Program-made: the position numbers and the translations under genes
Notes under the pieces: generated by a model
What the model was told of the DNA's origin: nothing
Seen by the model: the letters and a program-made list of their open reading frames with translations, nothing else
Database searches by the model: none
Assembly (NCBI GenBank): GCA_947685225.1
Contig: CANTUV010000024.1
Coordinates: 18,494,001 to 18,558,000, forward strand
Length of the DNA stretch: 64,000 nt
From: Garcia nutans
Taxonomy: Eukaryota > Streptophyta > Magnoliopsida > Malpighiales > Euphorbiaceae
Reading direction: 5' to 3'
Shown here: positions 48,040 to 59,657 of the stretch, one piece after another
Numbering within the stretch: the first letter of the stretch is position 1
Layout of the letters: the number at the start of each line of letters is the position of its first letter

Positions 48040-49747
48040 CTCCAACAAGGCTCCATTAAATTTTAGTTAAAGCTCCATCAATTGTACCTTAACCTAGATC
48101 AATCACTTCAAACAAACTTAAGCACAAATTAATATGAAAATTAACTTAAAATCAATAAAAACATCATAAAAATTATATACAAAATTAATACAGATAACTA
48201 CCCCACACTTAATCCTTTGCTTGTCCCCAAGCAAAGTTAAAATCAAAACAAACTAAAACAAGAAAAATTTAGTTAAGTTCAAGAGTTATAAGGATGTATC
48301 AAGACTCCCAATTCCTTAAATCTACAATTATTATCAAATCAAACAAAATCAATACTCATGCAATTTAGTGGCTTTCCATGCATAACCAACGTTATCACTC
48401 CCTCACAAGCTCTTTAATGTGTTTAGTAAGGTAGTGTTTACATTCATAACATTCAATGAAAGATTATCACCATAGGCTTGCTTATTAATCAAATCTCCAT
48501 CACTAAATTTCAGTCAACCATCAATCATAAGGTCTTTCATTTGGTTGTAATGAGGCTAAGGTAAGGGTATGACATTTGAAAGTGTGAGTTTGTCCACTAA
48601 GTTCAAGAGCACTTCACGAATGAAAGAAGAAACACAATACAACCGAGCAATCCCAAAACATCTCCCACTCACCAACCACTACACGTTTAACAACCTTTGT
48701 ATAGGGAAACCAATTATTAAATTTGCAATGATCATCCCCAACTTATATCAACCCTATGAAAGAAAATAATAACTTCTATTATTTTGATTTTTTTATCATT
48801 AATTTTTTTAAATTCCAAAATAGGGTTTACAACTAAAAAACACAACAATTTACAATTTTACATCCACTAATTTAACCCCACACTTTATTTAACACAGCAC
48901 TCAATCGTTAATGCTCTTAAAATGCTCTTGACCTAATGAAAAGGGAAGAGACAAAATAGAATGGTTCAAGGCTATTAGTGTTGTGAAAAAGAAAGAAAAG
49001 GAGAAATGAAATAGGCTCAAAATTGGTTAACTAAAGTCAGATATAAGGTTGGCCTTTTAAGTCAAAATTGGTACCCTAATTACCTTAATCATATTGATGC
49101 CCAATCAAAATTTTCATGTAGTCTCAAAATGCATGTCAAAGCAAGTTCTAGCAATTCATCTATCAAAGATGTTCACACATAGAAGGAATAATGAGTTGAT
49201 ATCCAACTTACTAGGTGCAATTCCTCACAAGTTTAAAGGCAATGCAAGGAAAATCCATTTAAATCAACAATAAGCACCAATTTCATCCAATTCTCAATTT
49301 ATGCTTCAAAAATTAAAAGGTCATTTATCAATAAACTTATAACAATTGAACTTATCAATATCCATCAAAAGAAAATATAGAACAAAGCACAAAACTTAAC
49401 AAAACAACTAAACAAAAACTTAAGAAAAATAGACAATTTACATTTATGAACCAAAGACTTAGCACACACCCCACACTTTAAGGTTTACATTGTCCTCAAT
49501 GGAAACAAGGATAATGAACAAGAAAAAGAGTTAAGGCACAACCTGTTTTCCATCATTCCCTTATGAGGCAAGTGCTACCTTTTCATCCACAAACATCAAT
49601 TGTTCAATAACAAAATGCAATATATATAGAATAACCAAAACATAAAGTGTTAACATCAAAGCAGTAAATAAAAATAACAATGAAAATATCCGATAACTTA
49701 AAATAAGAAAGTAAGAAGTGTTCTCAAAAGGCTGAAGTTGATGTGAT
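48040..49747. other. Non-coding part of the Athila-like region
   Basis: About 1.7 kb of AT-rich sequence containing CCCCACACTTAATCCTTTGC and CCCCACACTTTA (twice), wording common in non-coding Athila sequence. No gene. Confidence 0.5.
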
Positions 49748-50842
49748 CTATGGTGATGGAGGATGTGATGATGATGTAGCTGAAGGATGGAGTCTCAGAA
49801 TCTTGGCAAGGTTGCTATTAATTTGTTCCAACTGTTGCAGGACTTTAGCATGGTTACGATCTACCTTGCTTTCCAATGCTTCTATCCTATTAATGATCTC
49901 CTAATTGTCTGGGATTGGAGCATCTTCATCCAAATCAAGAGAATTTAAGTCAGACTCCTCATGGACTCATGTTCTCTTTTGTCAGTCCCTAGGTGCATTT
50001 GGCTCATCTAAAGCCATCACATAGGCCCCTCCTCTTCTTGTAACCATGTGCATCTTCTCAAGTTTGGCCAGGTCTAATGAATCACTACCCGAGATTCTAG
50101 TCATATGGCAGTTTCTTGGGTCAAAACCATCAATAAGGGCCAATACTAAAGTGGTCACCAATCCTCCAATACAAATAGCACCCCTCTTTCTATTCTCCAC
50201 ATTGTCAAAGACATCGGCTAACCAATAGCCGGTACTAACGGGTATGGCATTGCTAGCACAATCTAAGAAAAAGAGTTCACTTAGTTCCACCACACCCATG
50301 CTTTCCTTCCTTGCAAAGAACCCACAAGACATAAACCGATGTAAATATCTCAAGGCGGGATTTATCAATTTCGTTGCCTTGGCTGATTTGGCCACATACA
50401 TTCCTGAGTCCAGTGCTCCCCATGCAAATTGTTGTTTAAAACCTTTAGGTGCAAATTTTTCCCCTTCTTGATGAAAACCAAAAATAGCATTTAATTGCTC
50501 AATATCAAGAATAAATGGTTTCCTAAGAAATTTAAAGTCTAACCTAGTGTAAATTTTCTGTTCATCTCTTTCAACCTTAAGAGAGGTTAAAAATTCCATG
50601 GTAAGCTCCTGAAATTGCAAAGGTTTAAGGGAAACTAATTTCTCCCATCCAAGATTTTGAACATAGCTATAAAAATTATCCTTAATATGAAGAGCATTAA
50701 GGGATTCTTTAATTACATACCTCGTTGGAAAGAAACCCCTAGCTAGAAGAGTCACTCTCCTTTAAGATGATGAAGATGAAGATGGAATTGATGTTGGAGG
50801 TTGCCTCCTCTTATGGTGGGACACCATTTTTATTCTAGTCAT
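49748..50842 (-). pseudogene. ATHILA ORF-1-like pseudogene
   Basis: The likely start is the ATG at 50842 (MTRIKM), with a Lys/Ser-rich N-terminus, then an in-frame TAA at 50762-50764. The main block (49982-50755, 257 residues) has FFPTRYVI, LTMEFLTSLKVE, FGFHQEG, ALRYLHRFMSCGFFARKESMG and GAICIGGLVT, following the conserved pattern of the Athila retrotransposon ORF-1 family. It ends at a TGA. The same frame continues past two more stops (TGA, TAG) into a coiled-coil-like tail (INRIEALESKV...LEQINSNLAKIL) and a Ser/His/Pro end at 49748. With four in-frame stops it is not functional. The family's function is unknown. Confidence 0.75.
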
Positions 50843-51100
50843 TTTAATTTCTTGATGAAAATTGAAGTTTTGATGGGTTTTATTGATTTTTGATAAGAAA
50901 AGTAGAAGATTTAATGGGTTTAATTTAGTTTTAGTTAAGAAAAATAGAGAATTTAGTGGGATTTTGGAGTTTTTTAGAAGATGGGTATGGAGGTTTTGGA
51001 GAGAGAAAACTGAGAGAGAGAGAAAGAAAAGGGAGGCTGGGGTTTGAAAATGAAACAAAGGATGCTGAAAATCGTGTTTTTAGGGCTTAAAAACAAAGGT

Positions 51101-51180
51101 GACACGACCAAGCTTGAAATAGCTTGGTCGTGTCTGATGGGTTTGGTGGGACACGGCCAGTGGCTTGGCCGTGTCCCTTG
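51101..51180. repeat. Two further GGCC-stem palindromes
   Basis: GACACGACCAAGCTTG...GCTTGGTCGTGTC (51101-51137) and GACACGGCCAGTGGCTTGGCC... (51152-51177). The compensated GACC/GGTC stem in the first differs from the GGCC type. Confidence 0.75.
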
Positions 51181-51238
51181 AATGTGTCTACTATTGTAAA
51201 AAAAATGGTTGCAAAGAATAAGAATGGGACACGGGCAT

Positions 51239-52053
51239 TGTAACACCCTTGCCTATATACGTACAATACATATTATCAGCATATGTAAAATACGCATATA
51301 CGGTACAAAAATATCACAGACCGATTTAATAAAAATTTACATATTTCTATTTTAAAATTTTCAAATACTAAATATATATAATTAAATAGTATATAAATAT
51401 TCTTTACTGGCTATAGTAACCTGAAATAATATTTCATATGAAAATCTCTGGAAAAAATTCGCCAGAGTTTTGTCTGTAATTTGGACGTTCCTAAAATTTA
51501 GCAAAACACAACCTGTATAAAATAAACACTCCCAATATAATCAATTCACCATTTCACCAATACTTCTCAATTTCTCCATATTTTCTCAAAATACTTATAT
51601 ATAGGTATATATATTAACAATACATATAAAATCCCATCCTAACTAAATTATTCAAAATATTCTTTACAATTTACATTATATACTTCAAAAGCATATCATA
51701 AAATATATAATATTAAAATATATTGTAATATTAAATATATACATGCTGGCAACTGGCTCTCAACATCAAACCATAATTAAACATCACTCTAAACCAAATT
51801 CCAAAATTAAACTTCACCTCACTTTAACTTTGAAAAACCATATAATGCCATTTAAATTAGTGTTTTAAGTTTATTAATATCATTAGAAACATGTTTTAGC
51901 ATGTTTAAACCAATTACATTAATTAACCACATGCTTATGCTCAAAACCCTAAAATGGCATGACCTTCACCATTGAAGAATCTCCATTCCAACTCAATCCA
52001 ATTATCATTTCAATCTTATTTCCACCACTTATATCATTAAATAACATGATTTA
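51239..52053 (-). repeat. Gypsy LTR (element X), left part
   Basis: Starts TGTAACACCCTTGCC, similar to the Tekay-like LTR ends but otherwise different in sequence. It is split by the insertion at 52054 and continues at 62408. Its PPT-side end is probably 63522, giving a total near 1.9 kb. Confidence 0.6.
52049..52053. other. Target-site duplication, left copy (ATTTA)
   Basis: ATTTA abuts the LTR at 52054 and recurs at 62403-62407 directly after the LTR end at 62402. Confidence 0.85.
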
Positions 52054-54797
52054 TGTAACACTCCTTCCCGACATACGTGTGTAAGCTGAGTAGAGGCGCC
52101 ACACTATCCTAATGTTGCTACCACTTTTACTTAGTCAAATTTTTTTGTTTCGATTTTTACAGAAATTTTGGCATGGTTTCGCCTAAAAATTCAATCCCAA
52201 GTATCAACAAAACTGGTTTTTTTTTTCTGGTTTTTGAAAACATTTTTTTTTACACAAACCAATGCAAACAAAATAATTCTCAGTACACTTCCAATAAATC
52301 CCCCTTCTAACCTCAACTACAACCTGCAAAAAGGATTTACACTTCTAGTACAAAATAAAGTAAAGGTTTATTATGAAATACAGTAGATAAAATATTTGTT
52401 CACTATGCAACGGAAAGTAACAATATTTACAAATTCATATACATCAAAACTCAAGTTTTACAACACATAAAATTTATAGATGTTTGGCAGTCAGTCTTCG
52501 ATCTTAAAGCCCACTATTCACTCTTCAAAATCTAGGCTCGACTCGGCCTAGAGGAACTCTCTGGTTCTTCCCTGTCACCTGCGCGAAGAATCACATTCGC
52601 GCTAAGCCAACGGCTTAGTGGTACAAACTACAGTGCTATGATGCTTTAATGCCATGCTAATGTCACACAATCAAGATTCAAGATCAATTCAAGAGAATAT
52701 TATATTTCACAATTTTACATTATTTAATAATTAATCAAAACATTCATGATTCACATTGAAAACAAAGACAAGCATGGGCCCAAAATACACTAATATGTTA
52801 TTCAAAGTTCAGAGTTACTACTTTGGTCCATAATCATAATCATCAAGCCCGTAGGCGATATACACATATATATATCTATCCATGGATAGGGTAACAGACC
52901 CAGTCTCTTGGACCTCTACTTGGCTAAACTTAAGGAGATCCTCAACCCGGCAAGACTGTTACCAAAACAAACGTAATAGACCCAGTCTCTTGGACCTCAA
53001 CCCGACTAATCTCGAGGAGATCCTCAACCCGGCAAGACTGTTACTATTATTCATATATTTCATAGGCATGCCGCCAAACCCAGAACTCTAAAATCTGAAT
53101 AACATATTAAACACACAAACATTTCATTCATCTCTTCATAATCTCTTTCTCAATTCATTTTATATTTCATAAGCAAATTAGGCAACCATGTCTCAATCAT
53201 CTCATTTGCATCATCATAGCCAACAATCATGGCCTCATATCTCATATGATCTCAAATCACAATAAAGCAACTCTTCATAACATCATATCTTTCACATTTC
53301 ACATTTCGTTATATTTCAAATCACATTAATCAATTCATTATTCAAATGGATATAATCAATAGCATTAACACATATTTTACATGCTCATCACAACATTCAC
53401 ATTATAACCAAATATGTCTCAAGTCTCAATATCATATGAATGTATGCAATAATATAGTTTGTACTTACCTTAAAACCAACTCACACCACTTTATACACCT
53501 ACTCTTCCAAGAATCCTCAACACTTAGGTTAGGGCAATTCAACCTCTTCACAACCTAATCCAAAAGGAATATTAGCAAAATGACCATATGAATAGTAAAT
53601 TCTGATTTTAGACTCCACTTTATCCTTATTTTGAAAAATTGTATAAAATAATCTACTTGACTAAAAACTCTAAAATTTTTACAGAACTTAATTTTACATC
53701 ATAAAATCATTCCTTTAAAATTTCAGATCAAACTGAACACAAAATCTTGGTCAAATAGTTCACCCAACCAGACTGCCCCAATTGCCCTGCATCCTGGCAG
53801 CAGTTCTGAACTTTGTGAATTCCATAAATTAAATTCAATCAACCTGGTTCCAAATTATTTTTCTCAAATACTGGACTCACTAAGAAACAACATATCCAAA
53901 ATTCAATTGGATATCATTTTTCTACATTTTATTAAAAATCCAGAAATATAGCTGTCTCAGTTAAGGTACCTGCTGGAACAGGTCTAATAAAAATAATCTT
54001 TTCAAAATCATAACCATTCCAAAATCGAATCAACATATTTTTCAGTCATACTAGACTCATAGAGGCACAACATATCAAAAATTCACTTCAAGAACATTTT
54101 TCTATATTTAATTAAAAATCATACAAGTCACAGCCTTTACTAATAGTAAAACAGAAAAACATTTCACTAAACACAACTCTTATTCTTCCATCACCAACAC
54201 CAACCTAACTTCTTATCTTTAATTCCATTTCAACACATACAAACACACCACAAGCAATACTAACCATATTATCAACAACACTTCATCAAACTCAAAAATA
54301 ACTTCAAAAACAACAAGAGCAATCAAGAGAGAACTTACCAAAATAATGAAATTTCTTGAAATTCCAACTTGTTTATTTGAAATCTTCCTTCAATTAGCTA
54401 TTAAAATTCAAAAACCCTCACTTGCTCTCTTGTTTCCTTGAGGTCCGGCCACACAAAGAGAAAAGAAGAGAAAATGGAAAAATAAAAGAGACAAAGTCAA
54501 CTTCTCATCTCTTTAAACCTCCACCAAGCAATTTAAAAAGAAATTTACTTAAATACCCTCTACTATATATATTAACTCCCTTTCATTTACTTACCCTTTA
54601 GTAATTTCACAAATAACACATTAAATATCTTCTTCCTTTGACCATTCATTTGACTTATGTATATGTTATATATTTCCATATATACAACATATACACTCTC
54701 TTTTAAATTCTTTCCTCTTTCAAATTTCACCTATACATTTTAATTCAAATAAAACAACAATTATACTAAAACTTCTAGGCACATTTGGGATATTAAA
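52054..54797 (-). repeat. 3' LTR (LTR C) of the second Tekay-like element
   Basis: Ends TGTAACACTCC...GGGATATTAAA; the last ACA has become AAA. It belongs to a different LTR subtype from A/B: around 54436 it reads CCTTGAGGTCCGGCCACAC where A/B have ACTTTGGAGTACCCGGCC, and it carries an extra AGCCAACAATCATGGCCTC segment near 53218. Confidence 0.88.
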
Positions 54798-54816
54798 ATT
54801 CTCCCCCTCTAAAAAG
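54798..54816 (-). promoter_or_regulatory. Polypurine tract of the second Tekay-like element
   Basis: Minus-strand TTTTAGAGGGGGAGAATT directly adjoins LTR C. Confidence 0.75.
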
Positions 54817-54843
54817 AAATTTCGTCGTCGAAATTACCTGATA

Positions 54844-57800
54844 TTATTTCTGAAATAGTTGAGGATACTGATCTTGCATTGCTTGCTCGCTCTCCCAAGT
54901 TGCCTCTTCTCTCCCATGATTCTTCCATAGAACTTTCACCAATGGCACTTTCTTATTTCTCAATTCTTTCACTTCATGTGCCAAAATAGCAACTGGTTCT
55001 TCTTCAAATGTCAGATCCAAACTCACTTTAATGGATTCAATTGGCAAGATATGAGATGGATCCGATCTATACCTCCGCAACATAGAAACATGGAATACAT
55101 TATGGATTCTATCCAACTCAGGTGGCGAAGCAAGACGATAAGCAACTGGCCCAACTCTTTCTAGAATTTCATATGGTCCAATAAAACGAGGACTCAGCTT
55201 TCCTCTACGACCAAATCTTAATATTTTTTTCCAAGGAGATACTTTCAAAAATACTTTATCTCCAACATCAAATTCTATGTCTCTTCTCTTCAAATCTGAA
55301 TAAGATTTCTGTCGATCTGAAGCTGTCTTTAACCGATCCCGAATTATCTTCACTTTCTCTTCAGTTTCTTTAACCAAATCAGGACCAATTAATTTGCCCT
55401 CTCCAATTTCATTCCAACATAGAGGCATTCTACATCTTCTTCCATACAATGCCTCAAATGGTGCCATGCCAATACTGGTTTGATGACTGTTGTTGTAAGC
55501 AAATTTTACAAGTGGCAAAAATCTGTCCCAACTTCCAGAGAAATCAATGACACAGCTTCTCAACATATCCTCAATAATCTGTATCACTCTCTCTGACTGC
55601 CCATCTGTCTACGGATGCAAAGCAGTGCTAAAGTGCAATCGAGAACCCAAAGCACCATGTAAACTCTTCCAAAAGCTTGAAGTAAATCTAGGATCTCGAT
55701 CAGACACTAAAGAAATTGGAACTCCATGCAACTTCACTATCTCACTAATATACAGCTCAGCCAACTTCTCAAGTGAATAGTCCATCCAAACCAGAAGAAA
55801 ATGAGCTGTCTTTGTCAACCTATCAACAATCACCCAAATAGCATCATGCTTCCTCTGTGTCAAAGGTAAACCAGACACAAAATCCATTGTCACTCTCTCC
55901 CATTTCCATTCAGGCACTGATAAAGGTTGAAGCAACCCTGTTGGAACTTGATGCTCAGCTTTCACCCTCTGACAAGTGAGACACTTGGATACAAACTCCG
56001 CTATGTCTCTCTTCATACCAGACCACCAACAATGCTGTCTCAATTCATGGTACATCTTTGTACTTCCCGGATGTATAGCAAAAGCCGACTAATGATCTTC
56101 TTCTAAAATAATCTTTCTCAATTTAGCATCATCAGGAACACACAATCTATCCTTAAACCAAAGGCTACCATCACTTCTCACAAAGAAATCTCGGCTCTCC
56201 CCGTTTTGGCAATCTGAAAAATCTTCTGAATTTTCTCATCTGTCAATTGAGCCTCCTTAATCTGATCTAACAATACTGGTCTTAACTGCAACTGAGCTAA
56301 TAATGCACCATCATCACATACTTTGAAACTAGCATGCAACGCTCTCAACTCAACAAGCAACGAGAGCGAATACACAGCCAAACCTACTAAAGACTTCCGA
56401 CTCAAGGCATCAGCAACTACATTTGCCTTACCAGGATGGTAATCAATCAAGCAGTCATAGTCTTTAATCAGTTCTAACCATCACCTTTGCCAAAGATTTA
56501 GCTCCTTCTGAACACCCAAATATTTCAAACTTTTGTGATCCGTATAGATAAAACATTTCTCCCCATATAAGTGGTGTCGCCAAATCTTCAAAGCAAACAC
56601 TATAGCTGCTAAATCCAAATCATGAGTCGGATAATTGAGCTCATGTGGCTTTAGCTGCCGAGAAGCATAAGCTATAACTTTACCTTCTTGCATTAAAACA
56701 CATCCTAAACCATTATGTGAAGCATCACTGTAAATCACATATGGTTTATCTTCCACAGGTAAAGTAAGAACAGGTGCTTGAGTCAACATTTCTTTCAACT
56801 GATCAAAACTAGCTTGACACTGATCCGTACACACAAATCTAATTCCCTTTCGAAGCAATCTGGTGAGTGGAGTAGCTATCGAAGAAAAACCTTTCACAAA
56901 CCTTCGATAATAGCCTGCCAAACCCAGAAAACTTCTAACTTCAGTCACTGACTTTGGTGGACTCCAATTCAAAATGGCCTCGACTTTACTCGGATCAACT
57001 CTTATACCATCTGTTGAAACTATATGACCGAAAAAAGTTACTTGGTCAAGCCAAAACTCACACTTTGACAGCTTAGCATACAACTGCTTCTCTCTCAAGA
57101 TCTGTAATACCATTCGCAGATGCTTGTCATGCTCCTCCTCATTACGCGAATACACCAAAATATCATCGATGAAAACCACCACAAACTGATCCAGATAGGG
57201 CCTAAACACCCTATTCATTAAATCCATGAAAGCTGCAGGTGCATTCGTCAACCCAAAAAGCATCACTAAAAACTCATAATGCCCATACCTGGTGCGGAAA
57301 GCTGTCTTAGAAACATCTTCAGCTTTAACCCTCAACTGATGGTACCCGGATCTCAAATCAATCTTGGAAAACACTGCTGCTCCCTTTAATTGATCAAAGA
57401 GATCATCAATCCTGGGCAAAGGATATTTATTCTTAATAGTCACTTTGTTCAATTGCCTATAATCGATGCACAATCTCAAAGTACCATCCTTTTTCTTCAC
57501 AAACAACACAGGAGCTCCCCATGGAGAAATACTAGGGCGAATAAACCCTTTATCCAACAACTCCTGCAACTGCACCTTCAACTCTCTCAATTCAGCAGGT
57601 GCCATTCGATATGGAGTGATAGAGATGGGAGTGGTACCAGGCAACAAATCGATACCAAACTCAACCTCTCTTTCAGGGGGTAACCCTGGCAACTTCTCAG
57701 GAAAATCATCTGGAAAATCTACAACTGTGATTATATTATTAAATTGAGAACCCGCTACTCTAGTATCCACCACATGAGCAAGATAAGCATCACACCCTTT

Positions 57801-58262
57801 TCTAATCAACTTTCTAGCTGTTATAGCTGATACAAACAAGGATGCAAGTTGTCTCTGCTCACTAGATACCATCACACTCCTACCATCACTGGTTCTCAAG
57901 GTAACACACTTCTTTTGATAGTCTACCACAGCTCCATGCCTAGACAGCCAATCCATGCCTAAAATCAAATCGTATTCTTTAAAAGGCATTTCAATCAGAT
58001 CACCAAAAAACTTCTCACCTTGCACTCCAACTGCACTATCACGGTGCACCTTACTAACAACCACACTATGTCCTAAAGGATTTGTCACCAAGACATCAAA
58101 TCCTAAGGACTCAGAATGCAATTCAGACACAGGCAAGATAGATGCACTAATATATGAATGAGTAGATCCTGGATCAATCAAAGCAAGTATTGAAATGCCA
58201 AATAAAGAAAATGTACCAGCTATAACTGCTGAAGCATCTGGCTGCCTCTGCATCACATACAC
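54844..58262 (-). pseudogene. Tekay-like pol (protease, RT, RNase H, integrase), disrupted
   Basis: The longest piece (58262-56481, 593 residues) holds an aspartic protease motif ALIDPGSTHSY (D30), RT with LFVKKKDGTLRLCIDYRQLN (about 253-272) and FIDD (364-367), and RNase H YSDAS (511-515). It stops at TGA 56481-56483, where the related copy has CGA. Next come RNase H end and integrase start (56450-56178), ending at a one-base deletion near 56219. A TAG at 56089 precedes the HHCC zinc finger and integrase core (56055-55609), and another TAG lies at 55609. The last part (55587-54844) holds the integrase E and a chromodomain-like C-terminus (LVKVLWKNHGREEATWE). All catalytic motifs remain visible, but no full product is possible. 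Confidence 0.9.
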
Positions 58263-59491
58263 CCTCTGAGAAGATCCGGCCTCCTCTGGCCTACTGCCTC
58301 CGGATGATGATCCTCCTCTCTGACTATACCCGGATCGACCCCCCTACTGAAACCTCTGCCTCCTCGACCACCTCTGCTAATACTGGGTCGAGAGGCTGCA
58401 GACTCAGCCTGCCTATGCTCTTGCATCTCAGGACACTCCCTAATGAAATGGTCAGGCGATCCACACCGGAAGCACACAGCTGATCTACTATACCTCCAAC
58501 AAACACCCACATGTCTTCCACCACACTGAACACATACAGGTGGAGTATACCTCTGTATCACGGGAGTCGGGGCACTGGCTACAGAAGTTGTAGGTCTCGG
58601 TCTCTGTCTCTGATACTGCACTGACCTACCCAGCTGTCTCTGACTCCTATTGATCCTCGGAACAAAACTTCCTCTACCCCTCTTCACAGATGAAGACGCT
58701 GCCTCAAACTGGGGTCTCCTCACTCTAGTCTCCTCCTCACTAGCAGCTGCTGCAATACTCTACGCTCTCTCAACACTTCTAGCTGCTGCAACAAGCTGAG
58801 AGAAATCCTGGTATCTAGAACCAGCCACAATACACATGATAGAGGGCCTCAACCCCTCCTCAAACCTTCTGCACTGGTCTATTTCATCAGAGATAATTCC
58901 CCAAGCATAGCGACTCAACCGGATATACTCAATCTCATATTCTGTTACCGTCCGGTTGTCTTGCCTTAAATTCAAAAATTCCATCTTCTTAAGATCTTTA
59001 TACTCCCTCAGAGTATATTTCTGTTTGAACTCCCTCAGAAAATCACTATAAGATAGTGTAGGTGGATCATCCATAGCATGTGGGACAGTCTTCCACCAAT
59101 CATAGGCATCTTTCTGAAGGAGGGATCTGGCATAGTCAAACTTCTCATCCGAAGTGGCTTGCAACTGAATGAATATCCTCTGTACCCTATCCAACCACTG
59201 CTCAGCCACTGCAGGGTCGGTGGTGCCTAAGAAATTTTCAGCCCCATATTTCCTCAACTTGTCATAATGTCTTACCGGCATTTGAGGCTGTGGTGGTGGT
59301 TGCACTGGAACTTGTCTAAATAGTTCTACCACATGCCTCAACCAACCCAGCGGACCCTCCTCTGCAGTTGGTCTCTCTGGAACAGAAACAGGTGCCTCAC
59401 TAACTCTGTCAACTCTAGCTCCATCTCTAGTCTCTCCTGGAGCTACACTCTCAGCACTTCCTTCTACAGTCTGACGTGAATGGGACTCCAT
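58253..59491 (-). pseudogene. Tekay-like gag, one stop and one frameshift
   Basis: The ATG at 59491 (MESHSRQ) opens 243 codons with an N-terminal Pro-rich segment and a retrotransposon gag (capsid) domain: AEQWLDRVQRIF, YDWWKTV, FKQKYTLREYKDLKKMEFL. A TAG at 58760-58762 interrupts it. The same frame continues (58723-58253) through Arg/Ser-rich sequence to a zinc knuckle CFRCGSPDHFIREC and a Gly/Arg-rich region. Loss of one base in a run of six C (58339-58344, plus strand) then throws the frame out, so Gag is no longer joined to the protease at 58262. Confidence 0.88.
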
Positions 59492-59657
59492 TACTACCTA
59501 TATCTGCAAACACAGCAGAATATTCCTCATTAAAGATCAAAGACTGCCATACCAAAACATGTATTATATTCAAAAACCAACTTGTAAATCAAAATATTCT
59601 TTTTCTTACAATTCACCTAGGTTGAGAATCTTAAACCTAGGCTCTGATACCAAAAAT
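59492..59657 (-). promoter_or_regulatory. Leader with tRNA-iMet primer site and splice acceptor
   Basis: TGGTATCAGAGC on the minus strand (59652-59641) is the initiator-Met tRNA complement used by chromoviruses, five bases after LTR D. Further on, TGCTGTGTTTGCAG ends at 59504, only 12 nt before the gag ATG, and looks like a strong 3' splice site. Confidence 0.8.

Larger units (their letters stand above)
40841..51238 (-). mobile_element. Degenerate Athila-like region hosting other insertions
   Basis: The flanks of the CACTA insertion (to 42027 and from 47532) join into one region with an ATHILA ORF-1-like pseudogene on the minus strand (49748-50842), sequence resembling Athila non-coding parts (for example the CCCCACACTTAATCCTTTGC block near 48200) and palindrome clusters. 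No LTR pair or PBS could be defined, and the left limit is approximate. The right end is cut by a gypsy LTR at 51239. Confidence 0.5.
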
